Below, in pieces: positions 44,770 to 54,780 of a stretch of 64,000 bases of DNA. Under the pieces are notes generated by a model. That model saw only the letters and a program-made list of their open reading frames with translations. It ran no database searches and was not told where the DNA came from. Source of the stretch: Agriotes lineatus (taxonomy: Eukaryota; Arthropoda; Insecta; Coleoptera; Elateridae); NCBI GenBank assembly GCA_940337035.1, contig CALNHX010002663.1, positions 62,001 to 126,000 on the forward strand, given 5' to 3'. How positions within the stretch are numbered: the stretch's first letter is position 1; every line of letters begins with the position of its first letter. The position numbers and the translations under genes were made by a program.

Positions 44770-46265
44770 ATGAAATATGTAACTTTGACAAAATCTTTCC
44801 TGGCCCTTAGAGGACACGATGAAAATATCTCTAGTAATATATATGGTGGAAACTTTCTTGCCATTCTCAATTTGTTATCCAAATATGACCCCATTTTGCA
44901 AGAAATTCTTTTAAGGCCAAAGGGAGCCATAAAATATCTAAGTCCAAGTGTTCAAAATGAAGTTATAGGCTGTTTAGCTTCGAAACTCATTCAAACAATT
45001 TTAAAACAAGTGCAGGGTGCGCCATTTTACTCGATAATCATTGGTACTACTCAAGATATTGCAGTGCCACGGTACGGGGTTCAATCCCGACATCTGGCAA
45101 CTGGCGGGCGGCCCACCCAGTCGCTTTAAAAATTGGGTACCGAAACCACAGTAGTGAAAGTAGGGAAAGTAAGGCAGTCGTCGAAGGCGTGATGCTAACC
45201 ACATCACCCAGTACACCGTTAACGGTGTGCCAGACTTTTAAATTCCATTACGGGCGAAACCGCTATAAAATTCAAGAAACTTAACCTTACCTTACACGAA
45301 GGTCTTCCAGAACGCAAACTGTCAGCTCAATTAAATTACTTTTTAAAGATATTACTGCTGCTCTTAATAAAATAATATGAACATAAAAAAGTAAGAATGC
45401 GACCAGGCGAGAAGAATCCTGACCAGCGTCGATAATTTTGAATTTGTGATTCTTTGCGTTTTTGTGAATAAACATTTTGGGAGAAATTGACATCACTTCA
45501 AAAGTACTACAAGATCCAGACACGGTTACATGTTACAACCTGTATTAGAAAACATCTAGAATATTTAAAGGAGGATCGAAGTGAGTACCTACCTTAGTGT
45601 TGAATTAGAAGCAACCAATTTAGCCAACCACTGGAACATAAATCCTACATTCAAAAATAAACGCAGAGCGAATATTAAAAGACATTTTGTCGAACTTTTG
45701 GAAGATCGAAGGTTATCGGATTCTAATAAGTATTTCCAAGTCAACATTTTTTATGAAGCTTTAGATATCACAATAACCCAGTCAAGTCAGAGATTTGAAT
45801 CTATGTTTCAAACGGAAAACCTTTTTAGTTCCTAAATGTGCGAAATGACTGAGAAAGATCTTTTTTCCAAAGCAACAGCTTTCGAAATATTTTATAAAAA
45901 TGATATTTCACTTTTATTTCCTATAGACATTTGTTCCTTTGCAAAAAATTCTTATAATTTAGATAAACTAAAAGAGTTTAAAAATGTGAAACAATTTGCT
46001 AAGTTTTTAATAGTTGATAATCGGAATGTATCATCAAGTTTTCCTGAAATTGCGACCGCACTGTTATTATTTTTAATATTACCTGTTTCGTTCGCTTCAG
46101 CTGAAAGATGCTTCTCTAAATTAAAAATTATTAAAAATTATGTCAGAAATAGTATGCACCAGGAACTATAGAAAAACGTTTCTTGTCTATTGAACCGAAG
46201 ATAGCTGATAAAATGGAATTTATTGCAAGAGGTTATTACAGATTTTGCAAACAAGGCCAGGCGTA
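44770..46265 (+). pseudogene. hAT transposase with DUF4371-like domain, broken
   Basis: Pieces in order: AFRGH-like LRGHDENISSNIYGGNFL, LLSKYDPILQEILLRPKG, YLSPSVQNEVIGCLASKLIQ and YSIIIGTTQDI (44770-45058, DUF4371 block); then a SINE-like interruption; FEFVILCVFVNK and ITSKVLQDPDT (about 45435-45520); a 84-aa frame (45581-45835) with LSVELEATNLANHWNINPTF; a TAA; and 45836-46171 ending LFLILPVSFASAERCFSKLK, the hAT dimerisation motif. Stops, frame shifts and the insertion make it inactive. The architecture matches hAT proteins annotated in animals as ZMYM-like or 52 kDa repressor relatives. Confidence 0.8.
45058..45290. mobile_element. SINE-like sequence interrupting the hAT transposase
   Basis: The DUF4371 frame stops resembling transposase after TTQDI. 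The next bases carry GGGGTTCAATCCCG (B-box-like) and, on the minus strand, GGGTGATGTGGTTAGCATCA (A-box/D-arm-like GTGGTTAGC). It also contains the palindrome ACACCGTTAACGGTGT. The tRNA-like boxes lie on opposite strands, so a simple SINE is not proven. Transposase-like coding resumes only after about 45430. No TSD was found. Confidence 0.4.
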
Positions 46266-46484
46266 AGCCCTTTGCTTAAAATCTCGTTTTTATTTTTTTA
46301 ACCGTCTTAGTTAAGGTATTGTTTTGTAGTGCCATATCTTATTATTATTATTTAATAAATCTATTATTATTATTATTATTGATGTTTTGGTTACGCTATT
46401 TTATTAAGGAGATATAAGGGGGCCACAGCAAACTTTTGCGTGGGGGGGGGGGGCAAAATCTGAAGTTACGCCACTGGTAGGCCC

Positions 46485-47040
46485 GTTCTGTTTTCCGACG
46501 TCTTTTTCGTCACCCAGTCTGTGATAATGAGAAAAGCAATGGCGATGCAGCCTTGCCTTTTACTCCAGTTTCTATAGCTATTTTACTTATTCTCATACCA
46601 CTGTGTGCCTTATATGCGCTGTAGTTTTCATATAACACTGTAATTAACCTGATATATTTTGTGGATATTCCATAACTTTTGAGTATTTGCCACATCCTTA
46701 TTCTATTTTGCAGAAGGCTGTTTTGATATGAACGAAGCACATCTATACTTCCTTTTACCATTCGTTCTCTTCATCAAAGATTATTCTCAGCGTACCGATG
46801 TGATTGATCAGGATCTACGCGATTTAAAACCTGCCTGATTTGTTCTGAGTAATTTTTCCATTTCGATCTTCAGTCTTATTAAAATTATCTTTGTCAGAAT
46901 TTTACTTGCTGAGTTTAAGATTGTTTTATCTCTTCAGTTTTTGCATTCAGTCCCGTCTTTTTTTGCAATTTTATGATAATACCCTCTGTTCATTCTTTAG
47001 GAGCGTTCCTTCTGTGGTTTAATGGCTTACTGCCCACAGC
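46485..47040 (-). pseudogene. RTE-like LINE reverse transcriptase, 5' part (right of hAT insertion)
   Basis: Read from about 47010 downward, the minus strand gives EWTEGIIIKLQKK (finger block), LRIIFDE, then WQILKSYGISTKYIRLITVL, YENYSAYKAHSGMRISKIAI, ETGVKGKAASPLLFSL (motif B, normally TGVRQGCLLSPLLF) and, after a frame shift, TDWVTKKTSENRTG up to the hAT border. Stops and shifts abound. Together with 44330-44570 it forms one decayed LINE copy lacking the endonuclease part. Confidence 0.75.
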
Positions 47041-47719
47041 AATTCTAATTGCCGATTTAACTAAATAAATAAGGTAAAAATGAGCACAGAATTAAATATT
47101 TTATTTATTGCAAGATAATTAGTACTTTACATTAATAAATGCACTTGATGCGAGCAGCAATAACGAATAATTTTAGGGATAAAGGTTAGCATGAGATAAT
47201 GCAGGTTTCAGAAGGGTTACGTTCAGAGTTTGAGATATGATAAATGTTCGGAAGGGCCAATGCAATTTAATTTGTAACTGACGAATTTGAGCTTATTAAT
47301 GTCAAACATAATGTGAATAAAATGATACAGAACGATTTGTTAAGTACAGAAAGTATATGAGCGTTATGTATTAAAAGTGTATAAGCCAGAAAAGAGCAAA
47401 TTAGCTGAAAGGTAAACGAAACAGTGCTAGCAAAGCAATAATTGCAATAGAGCAATGGAAAAATGTACGGCAACCGATCGAAAAACAATTAGTGAGACGC
47501 TAAAAAAACTCAAGGGTATCAATGCATTATAAACCAAAGTGATTTAAAAGCAGAGCAATGTGTAGTGACATTTATTCCACGAAAAAGATAATTTTAATAG
47601 TCAGGCAAAGATATGACATCAAAACTGTAGTCCATAAGGTCAAACATGTTATCAATCCTAATATATTTTATAAAATTGAAAATCTAATTGCTAAGTTACG
47701 AGACAGTCTTTTGTTTATT
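47041..47719. other. Non-coding flank of the jockey-type element
   Basis: AT-rich target DNA; no gene or repeat is recognised. It ends in ATTACCAAAT, the target-site copy next to the poly-A of the LINE. Confidence 0.5.
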
Positions 47720-47729
47720 ATTACCAAAT
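47720..47729. repeat. 10-bp target-site duplication, 3' side of the jockey-type LINE
   Basis: ATTACCAAAT here is identical to 52570-52579 at the other end of the element. It directly precedes the T-run (poly-A tail on the minus strand). Confidence 0.85.
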
Positions 47730-47931
47730 TTTTTTTTTATTTGTTTATTTCTACGTGCAATCAGTACAATATAAATATAATACTATAAGCAAGTTTGGAG
47801 TGTGTTTATGTGGTATGCCAATAATTTTTGGGTTGATATCCCATGATATCGATCCCCACTTTTAACTTTTATTTAGTGTGTGTGTATATATGTACTTAGT
47901 TCTTAACTTATAATTTTAGTGCTTTGATACA

Positions 47932-49335
47932 TCAGAACCTATAAGGTAGTTCCAGAGGTTTAAATCTTTTTAGTCTTTGTGATTGTTCGCTATTGTCAAG
48001 TAAATTCACTGCCAGGACATTTGGATGGGTGTCAAGTCTTTTTATGTAGCGTTCACTGTATTCACTAATCTCTTGCTTTACGGTATTCACTTTCAAGTCA
48101 TTTCTAATTTCACTGTTAGGTATGTACCACGGTGCGTTTGTGATGGTGCGTAAAACCTTGGACTGGAATCTCTCCATTATCTCCAGATGTGATTTGGCGG
48201 CTGTTCCCCATAGTTGCACCCCATAGGTCCATATGGGTTTTATGGCGACTTTGTATATCAATAGTTTATTGATTAGAGTGAGTTTGGATTTTCTTCCTAA
48301 AAGCCAGTAGTGTTCTCTAAATTTATGTCCAAGCTGTTTCCTTTTGTTGTGGATATGGTTTTTCCAGTTAAGCCCTCTATCTAGGTGCATACCTAGGTAT
48401 TTCACGCTGTCGGATTGGGGTAGTATTTGCCCATTTAAAGTTATTGGGGGGGTGTTGCTTCTACATTTCGTGAAAGTTATCTGGGTCGATTTTGATTCAT
48501 TTATTTTAATTCTCCATACTCTTGTCCAGTCTTGGATTTTATAGAGATGTTGTTGTAGTAGGTTTGCGGCTACAATGGGGTCAGGATGGTTCGCCATTAT
48601 AGCTTTATCGTCAGCGAACGTTGCTGTTGTTGTGCCTTGACTAGTAGGTAGATCAGCTGTGAACAAGAGATAGAGTATAGGGCCGAGAACGCTACCCTGT
48701 GGGACTCCTGATAACACTGGGAAGAGCTCTGTTGTTTCTTGTTCGTACTTTACCATAAAATACCTCTCGTGTAGATATGATTTCAGGATAGCATATAATG
48801 TGTGTGGGAAGTTGTTTTTTAGTTTGTAGAGCAAGCCGGGATGCCAGACCTTATCAAAGGCCTGACTTACAACTAAGAAGGCTGCTACGCAGTAGTTTCT
48901 GTCTTCAAAAGCCTGATTGATGTTATTGACCACTCTATGCACTTGTTCGATTGTGCTGTGTTTCTGTCTGAACCCAAACTGGTGATTTGGTATAAGCTTG
49001 TTGGATTCAATATACGGCTCTAGTCTTGTTAGTAGTAGTTTTTCAAGTAATTTGCTCAAGACAGGAAGTAGACTGATTGGTCTATAGGAGGAGACGTCGT
49101 GTGGGGGTTTAGCGGGTTTAGGGATGAGTGTAATTTGTGCTACTTTCCATTGTGCTGGAAAGTACCCGAGGCGTAAGGTTGCGTTGAAGATGATTGTCAG
49201 TAGGACAACCCCCTTCCTGGGTAGTTCTTTTATGAGTTTTCCAGTTACAAGGTCATACCCAGGGGCTTTATTTGGCTTTAAGTTGGTTTTGATCATCTTA
49301 GTTACTTCTGATACTGTGAAAAGCTTCGGTATTGG
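47932..49335 (-). pseudogene. Jockey-type ORF2, reverse transcriptase part
   Basis: The same frame as the endonuclease part, after one TGA at 49337-49339; the first Met downstream is at 49296 and gives 454 aa. RT blocks from that Met: NKAPGYDLVTGKLIKEL (8-25), YRPISLLPVLSKLLEKLL (71-88), HQFGFRQKHSTIEQ (105-118), AFLVVSQAFDKVWH (139-152, motif A), LSGVPQGSVLGPILYLLF (195-212, motif B) and TATFADDKAIMA (224-235, motif C). Motif A normally reads FLDxSxAFD; here the first Asp, the metal ligand, is Val142 (codon 48873-48871). Motif C Asp pair is intact. The C-terminal thumb extends to the TAG/TAA at 47932. It primes cDNA synthesis from nicked target DNA in active relatives; this copy should be catalytically dead. 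Confidence 0.88.
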
Positions 49336-50631
49336 TCACATCTGAAAGGGCTCTTCTAGATTTTGTTTTATTCTTTCTTCTTCTATTGGTGTTGCTTGTG
49401 ATGGAAGGGGCTGAAACACTTTCTCCAAGTGGTGCGCAAAGGTATACGTTTTTTCTAGATTAGTCCGGGCCCATGACCTGTCCTGTTTTCGAATTGGGGG
49501 AATCTGTACTTTGAGGCTTTTTATGTTTCTAGCTGCCTTCCATAACGAGTAGTTTATGTCAGCTGCGTTGCTTAAGTTCTCCAAGTACTCGCTAAAAGAT
49601 TTGTTTTTTAATTTGCTTATAAGGTTCCTTAAATCACGAGAAGCTTTGTCATAGCGATTTTTGTCTTGTGGGTATCTATTTCTCTGCCAAATTCTTCGCA
49701 GACGTCTTTTTTCTGCAATTTTTTGTTTCACTATTATCGGGCACTTTTGGTTGAGTCTTCGTGTTGGAATGTCTGGTGTGGATTCTCTAGAACATTCATG
49801 AATTAGATTGTTGAGTTGGTTGATGGCCTGTTCGATATCAGTTTCTGTTTGTAGTGGGATGTTGAGATTTATTTTTTGTTCAATTTGATACTTGTAGTAT
49901 TCCCAGTTTGTTCTTTTGTTGTAAAGTCTTTGTGCCCTTTCTTTTTCGATAATTGTACCACTAACCGTAGCTATTACTGGTGTGTGGTCTGAGTACAAAT
50001 CAAGGTTGGATTCTATTTTTAGATAGCCTGAACCAATTCCTTTTGTTATGAAGAAGTCTAATAGGTCAGACAGCTTGTCTGGGTCTGTGGGCCAGTAGGT
50101 GGGAGTATATGTTGATAGGTGATTTAGGCTCAGTTCTTGCATGATGTTATAAATTACCCTACCTCTGCCTGGCGCTGTTAGTCTTGAGCCCCACGCAGTG
50201 TTTTTTGCGTTGTAGTCACCGCCTGCCCGGAATCTGTTTCCTAGTGAAGTGAAATATTCTACTGTTTCTTCTTTTTTGGTGGGGTAATTTGGGGGGAAAT
50301 ATGCGGCTGATATGGTAAGAGGGCCATGCCAGTCTTCAACAACGATGCTCGTTGCCTGTAGGAAGTTTTTTTGATATTTAGGTAGTTCGTAGTGCTTGAT
50401 GTGTTTTTTAACCAGAATTGCTGTTCCTCTTCTCGCTATCCTATCCGCGTCCGGGTGAGTGGTGTGGTAAAGAGTGTGGTTTTTGATGTTAAAGTATGTG
50501 TTGTTGGTGAAGTGGGTTTCAGATATCAAAAGGATATCAATGTTGTTATGGATTAGAAATATTTCTACTTCCTGTTTGTGTTTAACAAGGCCATTGGCAT
50601 TCCATAAGGCGATCTTATACAGCTGAGCCAT
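49336..50631 (-). pseudogene. Jockey-type ORF2, APE endonuclease part ending at a premature TGA
   Basis: ATG 50631-50629 opens ORF2 and overlaps the ORF1 stop by 17 bp. The AP-endonuclease-like domain occupies residues 1 to about 225: LWNANG (Asn11/13), LLISETHF (Glu38), AGGDYNAKNTAWGS (Asp139, Asn141) and YSDHTPV (Asp215, His216), so all key catalytic residues are present. Residues 225-420 form the linker to RT. The frame ends at PFQM then TGA (probably from CGA), after which the same frame continues into RT without any indel. The domain nicks the genomic target to start target-primed reverse transcription. Confidence 0.88.
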
Positions 50632-52363
50632 TTTTAATTATGAGGTTGGTTAATTGCGTGAGCTGTTCTCTTAGACTTTTGATTTCTGCTGCCATTTGGT
50701 TCATGGTTTGCTGTTGGTTTGTTATGGTTGCTTGTAGGAAGGTAATACTGTTACTGTCACTAGTTACTTGGGCGTAAGTTGGTTGCAGTTGGTGAATTGT
50801 GTTTGGATTTTGGTGTGTGTTGTATTGGTTTTGTGTTTCCAGAGTATTGTGTTGTTTTTGTGGTATGTATGTGGTGTTCCTGCTGCTGTGTCGCTTTTGT
50901 TGATTTGTAGTGTTTAGTTTCTCTAGTTGTGAGGAATATGTGGTGTTCTGCTCTGCTCTGCTTTGGTGGTTTGCCATGTTGGGGTTTTCTTGTTCTTGGG
51001 GGCTGTTTTTTTGGCTCTTTGCTCTCTCTGATACCAGATTCATTGGTATTACAGGTTTTTGGGCTGGGAATCTTCTGCTAATTATTTCTTGGTATACTCT
51101 GCATATTTTTGCAGTAGCCGGGTGGGGCTCGCCACAGAGCGTACATTTTGGGTTCTTACCGTCATTCTTTTTCTTGTCACATGTTTTGTAGTCGTGTACC
51201 TCTGCACATTTGTAGCACCGCAATGGGCGTGTGCAGTTACCCTTTGTGTGTCCGTAACAACAACATCTTAAGCATTGGACAAGGGTTGTTTTCTTTCTGG
51301 GTTCTTCAAACTTTACAACTGCGTTTAACAATCGTTTGACTTTAAATATTTCCACATTGTTGCCACTCTTCTTTAGATCAATGAAGAAGAGGTTTTTCGG
51401 TACATCTTGCTTGTTTTTTATGTATCCGCTGCTTATATTTACAACTGTGTGACCAAGGGCTTGAAGTGCTGTTTTGATTTCTTGATGTTCTGTAGTGTAA
51501 TGTAGGTTCCGGAGCACTACTCTGTATCTTTTGTTTTCCTCAAGTGTGTACGTATGTCTAATTACCTTGTTATCATCAAGTATTTTTTTGATTTTTTTGT
51601 AGTTTTCGATATTATTTGTTTGTAGCTTAACTTTGTTACCTTTTAGTATTTCATAGTAATATTCGTTTTTTTCTATAGCAGAATTTATTATATTGATTAG
51701 CGGTGTTATTTTTTCAACGAAGTGTAGGATAAAGGGTGGTACTTTCTCTTTTTTTGAGGGTTCACCTTCTTCATCCTTGTTTGATTTCTCAAGCGGTTTA
51801 AAGCGGTTTTGTGTTATGACATTTTGTTTTTCTGGTCTGTCGTTTTTCTGTGGACTGTTTATTAGTCTTTTTCTTTTTCTCCTTGGTTTGACTTCTTGGA
51901 AATCGTTTGGGCGTATCACTTCTGATTCGCTGCTTTTAACCGACTCCATATCCTTGTCGTCTTGAGTGTTTGAGGTTTCGTGAAATTCTGATGTATCTGG
52001 CAACGGTGCTGTTAGTTCCCATTGATTTTTTTGTTGCATATTGTAATTTGTGTGAGATTGAGGGTTGTTATAAATGTGTGGTGTTTGCATAGGGTACATA
52101 ATTGATTGCATTTGAGGTTGTTGTGAGTATCCTAAGTAGGGCATGGGATTTGCAATTTGTGTAAAGGGATGTTGGAACATAGATGGTTGGGATTGAGCAT
52201 TGTACATGGGATATGAGCTTGGATTGTTCAGCTGATTTCCACTTATTTGGCTGTAAGTAGTATTTTGTGCAGGCACGTAAGGTTGGGTTATTACCTGTTG
52301 TGGTTGGTGTGTGTATATCGGGTTCATACCACTCATGGCAGGGCCATCGCTGGTGCCTTGCAT
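50615..52363 (-). CDS. Jockey-type ORF1, gag-like nucleic-acid-binding protein
   Basis: An intact 582-aa frame. Residues 1-115 are Gln/Pro/Asn/Tyr-rich and disordered. KPRRKRKR at about 159-166 is a likely nuclear signal. Residues about 210-360 resemble the RRM-like/PRE_C2HC region (RVVLRNLHYTTEHQEIKTAL, LFFIDLKK, VVKFEEPRK). Three zinc knuckles follow at about 364-421: CLRCCCYGHTKGNC (CX2CX4HX4C), CYKCAEVHDYKTC (CX2CX3HX4C) and CTLCGEPHPATAKIC (CX2CX3HX6C), the jockey-type arrangement. The tail (440-582) is Gln/Asn/Thr-rich and ends with a short heptad-like helix. It packages element RNA into a ribonucleoprotein in relatives. It is the only complete TE protein in the window. Confidence 0.9.
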   Translation of the reverse strand: MQGTSDGPAMSGMNPIYTHQPQQVITQPYVPAQNTTYSQISGNQLNNPSSYPMYNAQSQPSMFQHPFTQIANPMPYLGYSQQPQMQSIMYPMQTPHIYNNPQSHTNYNMQQKNQWELTAPLPDTSEFHETSNTQDDKDMESVKSSESEVIRPNDFQEVKPRRKRKRLINSPQKNDRPEKQNVITQNRFKPLEKSNKDEEGEPSKKEKVPPFILHFVEKITPLINIINSAIEKNEYYYEILKGNKVKLQTNNIENYKKIKKILDDNKVIRHTYTLEENKRYRVVLRNLHYTTEHQEIKTALQALGHTVVNISSGYIKNKQDVPKNLFFIDLKKSGNNVEIFKVKRLLNAVVKFEEPRKKTTLVQCLRCCCYGHTKGNCTRPLRCYKCAEVHDYKTCDKKKNDGKNPKCTLCGEPHPATAKICRVYQEIISRRFPAQKPVIPMNLVSERAKSQKNSPQEQENPNMANHQSRAEQNTTYSSQLEKLNTTNQQKRHSSRNTTYIPQKQHNTLETQNQYNTHQNPNTIHQLQPTYAQVTSDSNSITFLQATITNQQQTMNQMAAEIKSLREQLTQLTNLIIKNGSAV

Positions 52364-52569
52364 TGCCGTGAGTTGAAATTTTCCAGCGTAAGTTGATTGG
52401 TGGTTTTGTTAATTTTAGTTTTAAAAACAAAAATCTCGAGCGTATTTTACTTTCTTATTTTTATTCGAGTTTGGCACTATCAGCGCGGAGTTATCACGCC
52501 ACATTTACTTATCGTGTCACACTGCTTGGCGCGTCTTTGCACTCCGAAGTTAATAACACGACTCAAATA
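52364..52569 (-). promoter_or_regulatory. 5' UTR / internal promoter region of the jockey-type LINE
   Basis: The 206 bp between the 5' TSD boundary and the ORF1 ATG. Jockey-group elements carry their RNA polymerase II promoter within this region. The minus-strand start reads TATTTGAGTCGTGTTATTAA. No TATA box is evident; a GAGTCGTG-type start and downstream elements are plausible by analogy only. Confidence 0.5.
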
Positions 52570-52579
52570 ATTACCAAAT
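52570..52579. repeat. 10-bp target-site duplication, 5' side of the jockey-type LINE
   Basis: ATTACCAAAT, identical to 47720-47729. Confidence 0.85.
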
Positions 52580-53449
52580 AAGCTTGTAAAATTTGTGCTA
52601 CGGGCAAGTCTGCTTTCAGATGTGTATAAATTTTCTAAGTAAAAAGATTTACCTGTGAGCCCAAAAGTGTGTTTTTATATTCACGAATCTGCAGAGCACC
52701 TGTGAATGTAAATTTCGTCTTGATAACTGATCCCGGTGAAGAGGGAAAGCAGGCTGCAAGATTCGCCCAGGTGCGGTTAACATCGAAGTCCTTTTACGAT
52801 TAGTCAGAAGTATCCCCCAGCAAAAATTGTATGTCCAACTTGTAGAGCCGTTCCTCCTGAGTGCCTGTGTCCAGAGTTTCGGTGCAGGAAGCCACCACGA
52901 TAGTTACCATCGACAAAGTCTCCCTAGAAAACGTATCCCGCCTACGAAGCAACCCTTTTCAAGGGTCAAGGTTAGCCGGAAGCTACGTCACAGAATTAAT
53001 TGCATTTATTTGATGTTTCATTGCCATTTTGGTGTTTTAAAATTAAATTTTACGCTTATTTTCGCACTGGCAGATCATCTTGTTTACTGAACTAAATTTA
53101 GAGGTTATCTAAACGTTAGTTGGGAATGGTGCATTTGCCCTAATAATTGAGACTAATTGTCATACAACGAGTTATTTTCCATACAAAGTTTCCTATTAAA
53201 TTTATGAACGTTTCATGTTAACCGGAGCTAAGCCCTAATTTATTGCAAATAGATAAAATATAGAAAGAGCAATAAACCATTTAATTTGGTCATAAATATG
53301 ATATTTTTTTAATTTGCCCTGATATTGACAGGTAAGTTCTCAGTTGAAACTAAAACAATTCATAAAGTGTAGTTTCCATTGCCCTAATTATAAATTTTAT
53401 ACTTTTATTAAAAACCCCTATTATAAAGCGAGGGTGATATTACAGTATA
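52580..53449. other. Non-coding; balanced-composition block at about 52640-53000
   Basis: The block about 52640-53000 is less AT-rich than its surroundings and free of TE motifs, so it may be unique or conserved sequence. No exon was recognised (87-aa frame at 52827-53090, no motif). It then becomes AT-rich. Confidence 0.35.
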
Positions 53450-54780
53450 TATTCAGTTTCGTCTTTTTTTGGCAATTTTATTATAATACCTTCAGTTCAT
53501 TCTTTAAGTAGCGTTTCTTCTATCCACATTTTACTACGTAAGCATTTAACAATATTTTCACATTTGTTTCTGCCCCTGCTTCAATACGCTGGTTTGCTAT
53601 GTCATCTCATCCGGGGGTCTTAGTTGCTTTATGACCGTTTTATTTCTTCGTCAGATATCTTCCCCATGTTTAATTATAGTTTTTCAGTTTCTTTGTTAGC
53701 TTAGTTTTCCATTGTTGTCACATGACTTATTTCTCATTTGGTGTAAATTTCTTTTAAGTACGCTAACCATATATGGGTCACGTCATTACCTGACTTGAGA
53801 AGCATGCCATTTCTGTCTTCCACATTAATTGATGTAAAACTTTGTCTTGCCGCCATTTTCTCGTAATGCTATATAAAGTTTCCACGTCGTGCATCCCTAC
53901 AACTTTTCTATTTGTCTAAGCAGTACTTCTGGTTTTTTCTTTTTATAATGTATTCCACTTTTTTTAATTGTTTGTCTTTGGCAGTGTATGCTATTTCTAG
54001 TTTTCTCAGTTTCTTCTATTTAGTGAGAATTCATTTAGTATTTTTTCCTTTATCTTCTTCCTTTTTTCGATTAGTTCACGTATTTCGTGACATCCAATCT
54101 TTTTTGTGTGACGTCTTCTTTTCTAATGTTTATTCTGCTGAATTTTTTAGTAAGTACTTACGTCTTCATATTTCCTCCAAAGTTGCTTTATCGTTAATTT
54201 TTCCTGTTGTTGTTTTCTTCTAATTTTGCCAAATTTCGTTTACTTTTTCAATAGTCTCCTTAGCCATAATTTCCTCTTTGCCTCTGGTGTTACTTCCAAT
54301 GTTTGCATTCATATCCCCCATACATATTATTATGCCTCTTTTACGCTTGTTTCTATTTTTATCATACACTCTTTGCGACATACCGCAAGTTTTATTTTTG
54401 GTCTTTTATTGCATTGTTGGTTGGTGCATATAGGTATGTTTATTACTATGATATTAAAGAATCTTACCTTAAATCTTGCTGACATTACCTCACAACGACT
54501 CTCCATTCGATTAGCGACCTCCGCGCTTCTCTACTCGGCAGCAACTCGATTCAGTATTCATTTATGTCTTTCTTCTCTGTTTCACCACTGTGCGTAATAT
54601 ATTTACTTTTTTCTAATTTTAACTCACCATTTTCAAACCATCTTGTTTCCATTATTTCCATGATAGTTATTCTATACTACTTCATTTCTTTCATTATTTG
54701 GTTTATTTTTCATGTTTCATACATAATTCTCACCTTTCATCTACCAAAATATTTAATTAGCTTTATATATATTTCTAATA
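53450..54780 (-). pseudogene. RTE-like LINE, endonuclease to RT finger, decayed
   Basis: The minus strand from about 54770 reads (with stops and frame shifts) RIMYETWKINQIMKEMK, ITIMEIMETRWFENGE (EN start, SETRW normally), then IIICMGDMNANIGSNTRGKE (EN GDxNAxxG), KIGCHEIRELIEKRKK, DVETLYSITRKWRQDK, a linker, and EWTEGIIIKLPKKDE just before 53450. The order EN-linker-RT start matches RTE-like LINE ORF2. The RT palm is absent here, whereas the copy at 44.3-47.0 kb has the palm and lacks EN. Both share the EWTEGIIIKL block. Confidence 0.7.

Larger units (their letters stand above)
44571..46476 (+). mobile_element. hAT element (DUF4371 type) inserted into a LINE
   Basis: Ends CAGTGGCGTAACT and AGTTACGCCACTG are perfect 13-bp inverted repeats of the CAGTGGCGTA type. 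The flanks GTAAGCCC (44563-44570) and GTAGGCCC (46477-46484) form an 8-bp TSD with one mismatch. The interior holds a broken transposase (44770-46265), SINE-like text at about 45060-45290, (ATT)n near 46345-46380 and poly-G at 46442-46453. Both flanks are the same LINE RT gene, confirming the insertion point. Confidence 0.85.
47730..52569 (-). mobile_element. Full-length jockey-type non-LTR retrotransposon
   Basis: The 4.84-kb element on the minus strand is bounded by the 10-bp direct repeat ATTACCAAAT. It has a 5' UTR of about 206 bp (52569-52364), ORF1 (52363-50615), ORF2 (50631-47932, overlapping ORF1 by 17 bp), a 3' UTR of about 190 bp and a tail of 9-10 A (T-run at 47730-47738). The short internal-promoter-type 5' UTR, ORF order, three zinc knuckles in ORF1 and APE endonuclease plus RT in ORF2 fit the jockey group. 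ORF1 is intact, but ORF2 carries an in-frame TGA (49337-49339) and a Val in place of a catalytic Asp (48871-48873), so this copy is a recent but dead insertion. Confidence 0.92.

Noticed and set aside
50910..51965. Plus-strand frames opposite jockey ORF1
   Set aside because: Antisense shadows of the intact minus-strand ORF1.
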